From: Nanobdellota archaeon | Lineage (GTDB): Archaea > Nanoarchaeota > Nanoarchaeia > Parvarchaeales > Parvarchaeaceae | Direction of reading: 5' to 3' | DNA: 64,000 bases | Assembly: GCA_021796445.1 (NCBI GenBank) | Contig: JAKACB010000001.1 | Span: 42,230-106,229, forward strand | In this document: one piece after another, positions 50,413 through 58,848 of the stretch | Position numbering within the stretch: position 1 is the stretch's first letter | Layout of the letters: the number at the start of each line of letters is the position of its first letter | Made by a program: the position numbers and the translations under genes | Notes under the pieces: model-generated | The model's input: only the letters and a program-made list of their open reading frames with translations | Databases searched by the model: none | What the model was told of the DNA's origin: nothing

Positions 50413-51147
50413 CTATCTTTTGAAGTAATGCCTTTCGTATAATGCCCTTATCTTGCTTTCATCCTTTAAATTGTAATAAAGCTGCGTCATAACATTTTTA
50501 AGGGGATTTTTCCAAGAGTTCTTCCGCATTGCCAAGTTGTAGTTCATAAGGAATTCCTTCTCTTTGCTTTCGGGGCAGTAATCCCAGACATTGTCTTTCA
50601 GCATGTAAATCTTGTATAAGCTTACTTTTTCTTCTTTATACTCGGCATTCCTTTCCTCTGCTATTTTGCTGCCTATTCTTCTTGCTATCCTGTATCTTTC
50701 ATTTTCAGTTAAATGCGCAGCGTTCAATGACAGTGAAAACCTTATCTCATCAACCTTCAATATCTCATTTAATTCAATCGCATTGTATGCCCTTTCAACA
50801 GTTCTTATCTTCTTCAAGATGTTCTTTTTCCTGTGGTGCAGCAGTTCATCAGCCTTTATAGTCTCTATCTCAACTATCTCGCATATCCTTTTGCCATTGT
50901 CATTGTAAAGCAAAACAAGGTCCGCATTCCATTTGTCTGTCTTTAGCTTTTTCTTCTCATTTTCATTTACAGAATAATTCATCCTTTTTCTGTAAATTTG
51001 CAAGGGATATTCTGCATCGGCGTAGTCTATCTCCCTTCTTTTTTCTATGTAAGAGAATGTAGAAACCTGCATCAATTTGTGGAAAATAGAGGGATTATTG
51101 TCTATGGTATTCTCGATAAGCAATTCCTCAAGTCTTCTCTCCCCCAC
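50413..51147 (-). CDS. Uncharacterised protein (GTG start), possible nuclease-like fold
   Basis: A 244-residue soluble protein starting with GTG at 51147; the TATA element at 51170-51177, 26 bases away, supports this start. Residues about 75-100 (WNADLVLLYND ... CEIVEIETIK) have a D-(X)n-E-x-x-E-x-E-x-x-x-K order reminiscent of PD-(D/E)XK folds, but this is weak. The rest is charged and helical. Divergent from a pilin gene and cotranscribable with secFD. Confidence 0.65.
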   Translation of the reverse strand: MGERRLEELLIENTIDNNPSIFHKLMQVSTFSYIEKRREIDYADAEYPLQIYRKRMNYSVNENEKKKLKTDKWNADLVLLYNDNGKRICEIVEIETIKADELLHHRKKNILKKIRTVERAYNAIELNEILKVDEIRFSLSLNAAHLTENERYRIARRIGSKIAEERNAEYKEEKVSLYKIYMLKDNVWDYCPESKEKEFLMNYNLAMRKNSWKNPLKNVMTQLYYNLKDESKIRALYERHYFKR

Positions 51148-51169
51148 GCCTTAATTAGACCGGAAATAG

Positions 51170-51177
51170 TATAAATA
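51170..51177. promoter_or_regulatory. Single TATA box shared by two divergent genes
   Basis: tataaata at 51170-51177 is centred 25-26 bases before the plus-strand ATG at 51199 and 26-27 bases from the minus-strand GTG at 51147. Read on either strand it is TATA-like. A purine-rich BRE (cggaaatag) precedes it on the plus strand. One element may thus serve both genes with leaderless transcripts. Confidence 0.6.
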
Positions 51178-51198
51178 TGCTATGCTTTTAATCTAAAT

Positions 51199-51852
51199 AT
51201 GAAAGGACAGTTTTCCTTTGAGTTTGTTATAGATGTGTCATTTGTTCTGGTATTGATAGCATTCATAGCGATCTTCTTCACGCACATATCAGCAGGCAAT
51301 CCAACAGTTTCTAAAATGAACAGCATATGCTATGAGATAGCTGATTCCATAAACTCAATAGCAACCTCAAACGGCCTACAAACCGTTGAATACCTGCCCT
51401 TGCTTCAGTTTACATCCTTTGAAAATTACACCATAAACGTTTCGAATGGAGTTATAATAATCTATGAGAGCTCTCTTTACGGTGGCAAGCTTTTGGCAGG
51501 GCAGGATTTAACATCATGCGGTGCAAATACCATGCTAACTGAAAACGAGTCCTTTGGGCTATCAAACCTTGCATTGTACACAAATTCAACTGATATTGCA
51601 ATGGCCTACGAGTATGCAAACTACTCTGACAACCTACCAAATTACCTTTTCATAGGAGGGTTTACAGGAAAGGTTAATCTTTCATTAGATTTTTCAAATG
51701 GAACAATCCAAACATTGGCTGTAAGCAATTCTCCTTTCACCTACTTTGCAAACACAAAATCAATAGCTTTACCCGCGGGAATCTACAATTATGTAGCAAC
51801 AAGCGTCAGCAATCCCAATATTTATATTGATTTGCCATTTTCAATAGGTTAA
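51199..51852 (+). CDS. Pilin-like exported protein (217 aa)
   Basis: MKGQFSFEFVIDVSFVLVL: class III signal K-G then Q-F-S-F-E (Glu +5) and a hydrophobic helix to about residue 28, then HISAG and a Ser/Thr/Asn-rich exported part with several sequons and few Cys. It starts the pilin group 51.2-53.1 kb. The start is fixed by the TATA spacing. Assembly partners are outside the window. Confidence 0.8.
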   Translation: MKGQFSFEFVIDVSFVLVLIAFIAIFFTHISAGNPTVSKMNSICYEIADSINSIATSNGLQTVEYLPLLQFTSFENYTINVSNGVIIIYESSLYGGKLLAGQDLTSCGANTMLTENESFGLSNLALYTNSTDIAMAYEYANYSDNLPNYLFIGGFTGKVNLSLDFSNGTIQTLAVSNSPFTYFANTKSIALPAGIYNYVATSVSNPNIYIDLPFSIG

Positions 51853-51888
51853 TCCTTATTTTTACTTTTTGAAATAGTAAAATATGAA

Positions 51889-51900
51889 TGTTTAAATACC
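51889..51900 (+). promoter_or_regulatory. TATA element of pilin at 51920
   Basis: tgtttaaatacc is centred 25 bases before the ATG at 51920. This favours that start over the upstream in-frame start at 51902 and predicts a leaderless mRNA. Confidence 0.55.
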
Positions 51901-51919
51901 AGTGATTTTTTATATAATC

Positions 51920-52420
51920 ATGGCAAAAGGACAGTCAGCATTAGAGTACATGATGACTTATGGTTGGGCAATACTGATCATAGTCATCGTAGCTGTAATC
52001 CTATACTCTATGGGTATTTTCAACCCTAGAGCAAGCGTAACTGCAACAAGTAGCGGGTTTGCACCGTTCACAGTAAGTTCGACCGTGTGCACTCCATCGT
52101 ATCTGGCAGTGGCCTTTAGTGTTGGACCATTACCTGGCGGAGCAACATCCGCAAAGGTAACCCGCCTTACACTTAGTTCGCCAACTGGGTTAAATTTCTC
52201 TGGGTCCAAGTCTGTGAGTGACAGCAATAACGGCTTCCCTACAACAGCCATAACGGTGACTACAGGAACTAGCTTCGTCATAAACGCTACGAATGTAGGT
52301 TGCACAGGTTCGGGGATAGCATTCAGTGCTCCGGGAAACTTGAGCTACGGTGTTACAACCAGTGCAGGTACAGCAACTTATTACGCGACAGGAACATTAG
52401 TAGGAACAGGTAGCAGCTAA
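51920..52420 (+). CDS. Type IV pilin-like major subunit candidate (166 aa)
   Basis: MAKGQSALEYMMTYGWAILI: cleavage after G, then Q-S-A-L-E. The hydrophobic helix and the following linker are identical over 31 residues to the fused pilin at 19374. The head (37-166) is Ser/Thr/Gly-rich, with two cysteines that could pair. A strong T-tract follows the stop, and a codon pattern without obvious strain is consistent with high expression. Best candidate for a major pilin in the window. Confidence 0.85.
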   Translation: MAKGQSALEYMMTYGWAILIIVIVAVILYSMGIFNPRASVTATSSGFAPFTVSSTVCTPSYLAVAFSVGPLPGGATSAKVTRLTLSSPTGLNFSGSKSVSDSNNGFPTTAITVTTGTSFVINATNVGCTGSGIAFSAPGNLSYGVTTSAGTATYYATGTLVGTGSS

Positions 52421-52432
52421 AAAATGATTTGA

Positions 52433-52453
52433 TTTTTTTATTTTTTTCTTTCT
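52433..52453 (+). terminator. T-tract terminator after pilin gene
   Basis: Two runs of seven T separated by one A, then cttt, begin 13 bases after the pilin stop codon. U-rich tracts of this kind end archaeal transcription without a hairpin. Confidence 0.7.
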
Positions 52454-52454
52454 G

Positions 52455-52534
52455 TTTTAAAGAATTAGGTTTAATTGCTGAACTCTAAGAATTCTGAAAT
52501 GATGATACTTGCAATTCTTAGAGTACCTTTAAAA
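52455..52534 (+). repeat. Nested inverted repeats between two pilin genes
   Basis: The inner arms actctaagaatt (52482-52493) and aattcttagagt (52513-52524) are a perfect 12-bp inverted repeat with a 19-base loop. The outer arms ttttaaag (52455-52462) and ctttaaaa (52527-52534) are perfect over 8 bp. Together they would fold into an 80-base bulged hairpin in RNA. It could be a small RNA, a regulator site, or a double-stranded terminator-like element. Confidence 0.55.
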
Positions 52535-52580
52535 TATCTATAGAGAGCATTTCTTGACAAATTAGTCTAGTAAAGCTTTT

Positions 52581-52592
52581 AATTTATTTAAA
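52581..52592 (+). promoter_or_regulatory. TATA element of pilin at 52607
   Basis: The stretch tttatttaaagc lies about 21 bases before the start codon at 52607, close to leaderless spacing. Confidence 0.45.
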
Positions 52593-52606
52593 GCCATATA
52601 TTTAAA

Positions 52607-53080
52607 ATGGCAACACGTGCCCAAGCCGCTATAGAATACATGATGACATATGGCTGGGCGGTTCTGATAATAGTTGTAGTGATGGTTTTTCTTTATTCAA
52701 TGGGCGTTTTCAGTCCAAGCAGGTCTGTTCCTCCAACTTCTACAGGCTTTTCTCCATTCTCAATATCCGCGGCGATATGCAATTCAACCCAGTTGACTTT
52801 CAGTATGCAGGTTTTATTTTCGGGAAATGTTGAATATGGGTATCTTAAGCAGATAACCTTCACGTCTGCGCTCGGCTCCAATATTACTTCAGGAACCTTT
52901 AATTTGAATAATATGCAGGTGATAAGAGGTCATTTTTACAATATCAAAATAAAAGGCATAAGCTGTCCGGCACCTGCGGTGACCTTCCGTTTCGCTTCAA
53001 TATTGGAGTACTCGGATGTATCCTCTGCGCTTCAAGCTACTTATAACACAACCGGCACTATAGCAGGAAAAAGCACATAA
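52607..53080 (+). CDS. Type IV pilin-like protein (157 aa)
   Basis: MATRAQAAIEYMMTYGWAVL has a class III signal with A-Q-A-A-I-E (R-A before cleavage) and a helix similar to the pilin at 51920 but with several conservative changes. The head is Ser/Thr/Phe-rich with two cysteines. It is separated from its relative by the nested inverted repeats. Probably a minor or alternate pilin. Confidence 0.82.
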   Translation: MATRAQAAIEYMMTYGWAVLIIVVVMVFLYSMGVFSPSRSVPPTSTGFSPFSISAAICNSTQLTFSMQVLFSGNVEYGYLKQITFTSALGSNITSGTFNLNNMQVIRGHFYNIKIKGISCPAPAVTFRFASILEYSDVSSALQATYNTTGTIAGKST

Positions 53081-53104
53081 AAAACCTTTATTTTTAAAAA
53101 TTTA

Positions 53105-53623
53105 TTATTTCAGTAGTAAATCCTTTCTATAAATCAACCCAAATAATATTGCACTTAGCGCAGGGCCATTAACAAACATGCCCTTCTTCACCATCTCAAT
53201 TGCTTTTTTGGCAGGGACTACGCGAACAATTATATTCTCCGCAGGTTCAAGATTTTGCTTTCCTCTAATACTGCAATCAGCTATAAATATGTGCATGAAC
53301 TCGTTTGAAAAGCCGGGAGAAGTGAACATTCCTCCTGCCTTTTTTATCTTTTTGCATATGAGCCCGGTCTCCTCTTCAAGCTCGCGCCTTGCTGCCGTTA
53401 TTGGAGCTTCATTTCTTTCGATTAATCCAGCAGGGAATTCATACAGCCATTTTTTTATTGTAGGCCTGTACTGCTTTATTATTGCAATTTTGTCATTGTT
53501 GATTATGGGTAAAACAAGCGCTATTTCCTTAGAGCTTACCTTCTCAAGTTTCATTGTGTGGCCGTTTGGAAGCTTCACGTTCTCAGTTTCTACCTCAAAG
53601 CGCTTTCCGGAGAACTCTTTCAT
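53105..53623 (-). CDS. Nudix hydrolase, ADP-ribose pyrophosphatase-like
   Basis: A 172-residue Nudix enzyme; the box G-x5-E-x7-REUxEExGU is complete in GLIERNEAPITAARRELEEE followed by TGL. The layout (beta-rich N-domain with VLPIINNDKIAIIKQYRP, then the Nudix box) matches ADP-ribose pyrophosphatases of the NudF type. Product specificity is inferred from that resemblance. It converges on a pilin gene with a 24-base gap. Confidence 0.9.
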   Translation of the reverse strand: MKEFSGKRFEVETENVKLPNGHTMKLEKVSSKEIALVLPIINNDKIAIIKQYRPTIKKWLYEFPAGLIERNEAPITAARRELEEETGLICKKIKKAGGMFTSPGFSNEFMHIFIADCSIRGKQNLEPAENIIVRVVPAKKAIEMVKKGMFVNGPALSAILFGLIYRKDLLLK

Positions 53624-53745
53624 AAAGTCAAATAAGCTTGCAAGGTATTAAACTTTTTTATTTTGTAATTAGGTTATGTTAATTAATAACTGCAGTTAAT
53701 GAAAAAGAAATTAGCTTTTTTAAAGCGGTCTGCATTAAATATACT

Positions 53746-54243
53746 ATGAAAAAGGCAGTCTATGCAGGCAGCTTTGATCCTATAACTATAGGGCATGAAT
53801 GGGTTATAAAAAAGGCTGCGGAATTGTTTGATGAATTGGTGGTTGCAGTAGGCGAGAACCAGCAGAAAAAGGAGGATTTTTCACTGGAGGAAAAGAAGAA
53901 AATGCTTTTTTCTGCAACAAAAGACTATAAAAACGTAAAGGTAGACTCGTTCAAAGGAGAACTTCTAGTAGACTATGCCGTCAAGATAAATGCTTCTTAT
54001 ATAATAAGAGGCATAAGAACAGAAACTGACTTAGAATACGAAAAAGGGATACAATATATAAATAGCAGATTGAATGAAAAGATAACGACAATTTTTCTTA
54101 TACCACCAGAGGATCTGTCAGTTGTAAGCTCTAGTTTGGTAAGAAGTTTGGTAGGAAGCAAAGGCTGGGAAAAAGTGGTAAGGAAATTCCTTCCAAATGA
54201 TGAATGCTACAAGGTATTCACAGAGCATTATTCCAAGATATAA
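53746..54243 (+). CDS. coaD: Phosphopantetheine adenylyltransferase, bacterial type
   Basis: CoaD transfers AMP from ATP to 4'-phosphopantetheine in CoA synthesis. The 165 residues have GSFDPITIGH (8-17, with the TxGH signature), RGIRTETDLEYE and SVVSSSLVRSLVG, all diagnostic of bacterial CoaD. Most archaea use a different nucleotidyltransferase for this step, so this gene was probably acquired from a bacterium. It is transcribed alone, converging on the zincin gene. Confidence 0.93.
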   Translation: MKKAVYAGSFDPITIGHEWVIKKAAELFDELVVAVGENQQKKEDFSLEEKKKMLFSATKDYKNVKVDSFKGELLVDYAVKINASYIIRGIRTETDLEYEKGIQYINSRLNEKITTIFLIPPEDLSVVSSSLVRSLVGSKGWEKVVRKFLPNDECYKVFTEHYSKI

Positions 54244-54259
54244 ATCTCACTCTTTCTTT

Positions 54260-54931
54260 TCAGCTTTTTTTATCCTTTAATTTATACAGAAGACTTCTTG
54301 CAAGGTTTTCATTTAATTTATCCAGGTATGTCTTTGCCTTCTCCAATATCTTTCCGTAGTTTTCATTGGAAAGTTTGAAACTGCTGAAAGAATTTAAAAC
54401 CATTCTTTTTTCTTCTTTTACATTTGAGTTTGAGAAATGTTCAGAGTATGTTTCTATGCTCGTTTTTACATCTGTTTTGTATAAAAAGCTGGATATGGCG
54501 GAGAATCCTGCAAGCGCTTCTATGTAGTTGTTTGATTTTGAAAGCGCATACCTTGTTGCTTCCGATTCCGGAAAGCCATCTACGACGTAATTTCCGCTGT
54601 TAATGTAAAGCAGCCTGTGGAAATAGTCCCTGACGTTTTTATTTTTGTCTTTTACATCATGGGAATGCCCTATTTCATGCCGTATTATAAATTTACAGCC
54701 TTCCCTAAGTTCTTTGAGTTCATCCTTCTCTGCTATAATGTACATTATACGCCTAGCTTCATTTGATATCCATATCTTGTTGTATCCTACAGAATAGGCC
54801 ATGCTGTTAATGTAGTAAGGAAGAATGTTTTTTACGAGTTCAAGCTCTTCATTTATGCCAAATTTTTCAAATAAGAAGCGTTTGTACTCTATGTTATCTT
54901 TCAGTATCCTGTTCAGGTTCCTGTTCTTCAT
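54260..54931 (-). CDS. Zincin-like metallopeptidase (HExxH)
   Basis: A 223-residue soluble protein with HEIGHSHD at 85-92 in a helix, the zincin HExxH core. A Glu further on (GFPESEATRYA, about 119) could be the third zinc ligand. No signal peptide, so it should act in the cytoplasm. The flanking sequence is not recognised and a family cannot be named. It lies between coaD and the RMD1-like gene. Confidence 0.75.
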   Translation of the reverse strand: MKNRNLNRILKDNIEYKRFLFEKFGINEELELVKNILPYYINSMAYSVGYNKIWISNEARRIMYIIAEKDELKELREGCKFIIRHEIGHSHDVKDKNKNVRDYFHRLLYINSGNYVVDGFPESEATRYALSKSNNYIEALAGFSAISSFLYKTDVKTSIETYSEHFSNSNVKEEKRMVLNSFSSFKLSNENYGKILEKAKTYLDKLNENLARSLLYKLKDKKS

Positions 54932-54997
54932 TTCCTTTTTAGATTTTAAATAATATAAAAATGTTTATCTGCAAGTGATTAATAAAAGATGATGCAA

Positions 54998-55009
54998 GTA
55001 TATAATTGA
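54998..55009 (+). promoter_or_regulatory. TATA element of RMD1-like gene
   Basis: The element agtatataattg is centred 27 bases before the ATG at 55031, consistent with a leaderless transcript. Confidence 0.5.
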
Positions 55010-55030
55010 GAGGGCACTCAATCATAATTT

Positions 55031-56122
55031 ATGAAAGGAGAAATAATCTACAGCTATTTTTACGATTTCGCAGATGAAATAGACCTGAAGGAGGTTAAAA
55101 ACTATTTTAGGGGAGCAGAGGAATTCTCCTTTTACGAGTATGGAAAAGCCGTGCCGGATGGGCTAAATCCATTTGAGCTTCCCTTAATAATTAATGCCGG
55201 TAAAAAAGACGTGAAATTCGACAGCATAAGCATTTCAGTGAATATTCAATGCGTAATCTACTCTGTAGGAGCAATGGCTGTTAGGGTGCGTTCTCCCATT
55301 GGAAATCTTAATACAGCTTTGTTGGAAAGTATAACCTTTGACAAGCGGTTTGAAAACCGATTTAAGGAGCTTGCAGAAGATACTAAAGTTAGGATTGAAA
55401 AAACACTTTCAAAGAGGATGCAGGTAAAGGAAAAGAGAATATTCGAGATGTATCGGTCATACTTCCTTGAGCAGTGTGCCAGCAGTTTTGTAGAAAAAAA
55501 CAAGGAGCTAATAGCAGGCATATTGTTGGATGAGCAGAATTACAAGGAACTTTCAAATGAATACGTTACAAATACGATAAAGAGGAATTTGTCATACTAT
55601 GGCTGTGATTCAGTCATCGTTGACTGGGATGCGATGTTCCTTACATCAAACACAAGCAATTATGAGAATGAAATAATGGTTGCTGATACAGCAAATATAC
55701 AGCTTTTGGAATACAGAGTATACCAGAGTGAAGTGAACAAAATGATAGACACCGTAAATAATCGTTTCCTGAACATGAAAAGGAATCCAGTATACATGGT
55801 GTTTACAAGAAGGAATCTGATAAGGTTAAGCAAGGAGATAAGTGATTTCTATGCAGAGTACAAGGATCTTGTCGAAGGCATAAACCAAATAATCATGAGT
55901 TTCGGAGAGTGGTATCTTGCTAGACTTTATTCTCTTCTTTCAGATGCCTTCCGTCTTGCTGACTTAGCAAAAAGGCTGGAAACCACATTTGAAATGCTTG
56001 TAAACATACGCAGTTTTATACAGAGCCAAGTATCAGAGGATACCAGCTCTTTTTTGGAATGGATAGTCATCCTTCTTTTTGTAATTGAGATAATCCTCAT
56101 AATAATACCGTTCTACAAATAG
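55031..56122 (+). CDS. Membrane protein with RMD1/DUF155-like layout
   Basis: A 363-residue protein with one C-terminal membrane helix. The late segment AKRLETTFEMLVNIRSFI ... SSFLEWIVILLFVIEIILII resembles the end of RMD1/DUF155 proteins, where a coiled region precedes LEWIIxxLIxxE. VIVDWDAMFL and ADTANIQLLEYRVYQ are other distinctive segments. The N-terminal half is not clearly assignable. It may be anchored with the bulk of the protein in the cytoplasm. Assignment is tentative. Confidence 0.55.
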   Translation: MKGEIIYSYFYDFADEIDLKEVKNYFRGAEEFSFYEYGKAVPDGLNPFELPLIINAGKKDVKFDSISISVNIQCVIYSVGAMAVRVRSPIGNLNTALLESITFDKRFENRFKELAEDTKVRIEKTLSKRMQVKEKRIFEMYRSYFLEQCASSFVEKNKELIAGILLDEQNYKELSNEYVTNTIKRNLSYYGCDSVIVDWDAMFLTSNTSNYENEIMVADTANIQLLEYRVYQSEVNKMIDTVNNRFLNMKRNPVYMVFTRRNLIRLSKEISDFYAEYKDLVEGINQIIMSFGEWYLARLYSLLSDAFRLADLAKRLETTFEMLVNIRSFIQSQVSEDTSSFLEWIVILLFVIEIILIIIPFYK

Positions 56123-56194
56123 CGGCATTTCCTCTTTATCTTCAGTTTTCTGCTATAGAAAAGCTTAATAACAGGGATATATCTTAAATAATTA

Positions 56195-56932
56195 ATGCTT
56201 ACTAAGAGCAGAATCGATTTTAAAGGAGTAGTGTTTGATTTTGATAACACTTTGGTGGATACTAAAACAACCATAGCTAATGCATACAAGGCCGTTTTCT
56301 CCGATATGGCCGAAAAATTCAATATAGACAAAAAAAAGCTTGTTTCCGAAGCCGATTCTTTCCAGCGGGAAAAGATAAGGGAATTGGCGGATTCTAAAGT
56401 GTCCTACAATCATGCAGATTGGATACCATTAATAGCAGAGAAGGAATCAATAAAGTTAAATGAAAAGGAAAAGGAGTACTACCAAAAGATGTTTTATTCC
56501 TATGTTTTAAACAATCAGAAATTTTCAAGCAAAACCGAAGATTTACTGAAGAAACTGAAAAAATCTGGCAAAAAGCTGGCACTTCTAAGTGAAAGAGATT
56601 CAGTAAGCGGCTTAAAAGCTGAGAGAATAAGCAAGGTTCCTTTTCACAGCTATTTTGATGTTGTAGTTATAGCTGGGGAAACGATACCTTTCTCAAAAAC
56701 AAGAGACGGCGTTAAACCCTTTATAGAAACTGCAAACCTTTTGGGATTAAGCACAAAGGACATAATAATGGTGGGAGACCGCTTAGACTTAGACATACAG
56801 AATGCAAAAGAATCAGGAATGAAAGCTATTCTCTTTACAGGCTACACACGCTCAACGGAAACAAGCGAGTATAAGCCGGATATGATAATAAATGACATTT
56901 CTGATTTTGAAAGAATTCTTAGTAAAAATTAA
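56195..56932 (+). CDS. HAD-superfamily hydrolase
   Basis: A 245-residue HAD phosphatase; DFDNT (15-19) is motif I, LALLSERDS motif II, and MVGDRLDLDIQNAKESG motif IV, with a helical cap between. A paralogue is at 16071-16796; the two differ in the motif-II region (SERDS here, TGAG there), so they may use different substrates. It stands alone. Confidence 0.87.
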   Translation: MLTKSRIDFKGVVFDFDNTLVDTKTTIANAYKAVFSDMAEKFNIDKKKLVSEADSFQREKIRELADSKVSYNHADWIPLIAEKESIKLNEKEKEYYQKMFYSYVLNNQKFSSKTEDLLKKLKKSGKKLALLSERDSVSGLKAERISKVPFHSYFDVVVIAGETIPFSKTRDGVKPFIETANLLGLSTKDIIMVGDRLDLDIQNAKESGMKAILFTGYTRSTETSEYKPDMIINDISDFERILSKN

Positions 56933-56972
56933 ATGCTTTAATTGAAGAGTAAGTTTAGGCTCTGCCTTTTCT

Positions 56973-57551
56973 CTAATACCTTCTTTTATACGAAGATAGG
57001 TCAATTTTCTTGTAACTTATGCCTTCCTTTTCAAGCTTTTCTGATATTCCGTTGAGGTGGTTTCTTCCTGTTATAACTATCACTGGTTTTTCATTGTAAT
57101 TGTTTTTATCCACGTAGTTTTTTATGTTATCAAACATGTACTGTTCTCTTTTAGGGTTTATAGCATCTATCCAAGAGTCATATTTTTTCAGGTAATATTC
57201 TGATTTTTCAATTCTTTCTTCTTCTTTTTTAAAGTTCGTGTAATGGTTGTTATTGAGCTCGTTTAATTCTTTTGTGAAAGGAAGCCTGCCTTTAAAATCG
57301 ATGTCATGGTTAATTATCTCTGTTCCATTTTCTCTTGCTTTGTTGTACAGTAATCTTTCCTTCTCATTCATTTTTCCTTCTTTGTATCCTTCCCATAAAA
57401 GGTAGGCTGGCTTGTACTTCTTAAGTATCTCCATTTCTCTGTATTTATGCTCTACATTTGGATGCTCTTCTCCAACTATTATTACTTCCTTTTTACCTGT
57501 CAATTTTTTAGGTATTCCAGATATTATTTCAGATAGCCTTTTCATGTACAT
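56973..57551 (-). CDS. TraB/TIKI-like or ChaN-like protein
   Basis: A 192-residue soluble protein. GEEHPN (27-32) with a following Glu (KYREME), the WEGY segment and GRNHL near 161-165 recall the TraB/PrgY-GumN-TIKI fold, in which GxxH and GxxH motifs frame a putative metallohydrolase site. The similarity rests on short motifs and the assignment is tentative. An inverted repeat (57574-57593) lies in its upstream region. Confidence 0.55.
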   Translation of the reverse strand: MYMKRLSEIISGIPKKLTGKKEVIIVGEEHPNVEHKYREMEILKKYKPAYLLWEGYKEGKMNEKERLLYNKARENGTEIINHDIDFKGRLPFTKELNELNNNHYTNFKKEEERIEKSEYYLKKYDSWIDAINPKREQYMFDNIKNYVDKNNYNEKPVIVITGRNHLNGISEKLEKEGISYKKIDLSSYKRRY

Positions 57552-57573
57552 TTATAGATAGAGGTAGTATAAA

Positions 57574-57593
57574 TACTTTACTATTATAAAGTA
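57574..57593. repeat. Inverted repeat upstream of TraB-like gene
   Basis: tactttactattataaagta: 7-bp perfect arms tactttA and taaagta with a 6-base spacer, about 23-42 bases before the minus-strand start at 57551, overlapping the expected TATA position. Possible operator, or simply a symmetric AT-rich promoter. Confidence 0.35.
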
Positions 57594-57705
57594 ATATATT
57601 TTATATGGTAGTAAACACAAAAAGCAATTTGCTGTATTAACAGCGGTAAATAAAATATTCTTAAGTAAAAATTAATTATGAGTTAATATAAGTATGATAT
57701 ATTTT

Positions 57706-58695
57706 TTATATTTCTATTATAATTCTTCCATTCTTTTCTTTGCTGTTGTTTTCCTTGAATGCATCCTTTACTTCCTGGAAATTGAATTTTTTCCAGACTT
57801 TAACCTTTAAGTCCTTAGATTTGTTTACCACTGCGGAAAATTGTCTGATTGATCCGCCTGTTGAGCCTAATAAACTTAGCTGTTTGGAATAAAGCTGTGA
57901 AATATCTATTTTGGCATTGCTACCCGTTTCTGTCCCAAATGCAACCATCCTGCCATTTTTACCCAAAAGAGAGTAACCTAGCTCCCAGAATTTCTCTCCT
58001 ATTGATTCTACTACTACGTCTGCCATCTTTGAGTTCGTTATCTTTTTCACTTCTTCCAATGCGTTTTCATATCCAATCACATAGTCTGCACCGAAATCCT
58101 TTACCCAATCCTTGCTTGAAATAGCGATAGTCTTTGTACCAAGCATTTTAGCAAATTGAAGTGCAAATATGCCCGTGTTTCCTGAAGCACCGACTACAAC
58201 AACAAATTCATTTTTCTGTACTTTTGCTCTTTCTAAAGCATTGTAAGAGGTAAGTGCAGCTACTGGCAGACTTGCAGCCAATTCAAAATCAACTGAATCT
58301 GGTAGCTTTAATGCGTTCTTTTGATCAACAGCAACGTATTCTGCCAGTCCGCCATTTGATCCTATGCTGAATATGTATCCATTGTCGCAGAGCATTTCAT
58401 TCCCGCTTTTGCAGTAAGAGCATGTTCCGTCAAAGTACCTATTGTAAATGCTTACTTTATCTCCTTTCTTTAATTCCTTTACATCTTGCCCTACTTCTTC
58501 TATTTCACCGGCAAATTCTGCTCCCGGTATTCTTTCTGCGTTTACAGGTATTAAATCAATCACCATTGAATCTACTGGGTTTAGTCCAAGTGCCTTTACC
58601 TTTACAAGAACTTGTCCTTCTTTAACTTCAGGTTTTTCAACTTCCTTTAAATTCAAATTGTCTATTCCGTTTTTACTTAGAACCCATGCTTTCAT
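57706..58695 (-). CDS. Medium-chain dehydrogenase/reductase (quinone oxidoreductase/ADH-like)
   Basis: NAD(P)H-dependent oxidoreductase of 329 residues. MKAWVLSKNGIDNLNLKEVE starts the GroES-like domain, which holds CSYCKSGNEMLC (three of the four usual structural-zinc Cys); the Rossmann domain has VVVGASGNTGIFALQ. The start chosen is ATG 58695, because the longer open frame runs through tRNA-Glu. Substrate unknown. Confidence 0.87.
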   Translation of the reverse strand: MKAWVLSKNGIDNLNLKEVEKPEVKEGQVLVKVKALGLNPVDSMVIDLIPVNAERIPGAEFAGEIEEVGQDVKELKKGDKVSIYNRYFDGTCSYCKSGNEMLCDNGYIFSIGSNGGLAEYVAVDQKNALKLPDSVDFELAASLPVAALTSYNALERAKVQKNEFVVVVGASGNTGIFALQFAKMLGTKTIAISSKDWVKDFGADYVIGYENALEEVKKITNSKMADVVVESIGEKFWELGYSLLGKNGRMVAFGTETGSNAKIDISQLYSKQLSLLGSTGGSIRQFSAVVNKSKDLKVKVWKKFNFQEVKDAFKENNSKEKNGRIIIEI

Positions 58696-58750
58696 ATCGT
58701 ATAGGATATATGTTATTATATAAAAACTTTTAGAGATATTCTTCGTAGAA

Positions 58751-58823
58751 TGCCCCGACCGGGATTTGAACCCGGGTTTCCGCCTCGAAAGGGCGATGTC
58801 CTTGGCCTCTAGACTATCGGGGC
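58751..58823 (-). tRNA. tRNA-Glu (anticodon TTC)
   Basis: A 73-nt cloverleaf: acceptor gccccga/tcggggc with discriminator A, anticodon loop ctttcga with anticodon TTC, T-arm cccgg-gttcaaatc-ccggt with the canonical T-loop ttcaaat. CCA is not encoded. Upstream on the plus strand, 55 bases away, the GH57 gene is divergent. Confidence 0.95.
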
Positions 58824-58848
58824 ATATCCTATCTAAAAACCATTTAAA

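Noticed and set aside
56395..56582. Minus-strand open frames opposite the HAD gene
   Set aside because: Low-complexity shadow frames without start signal or homology-like motif.
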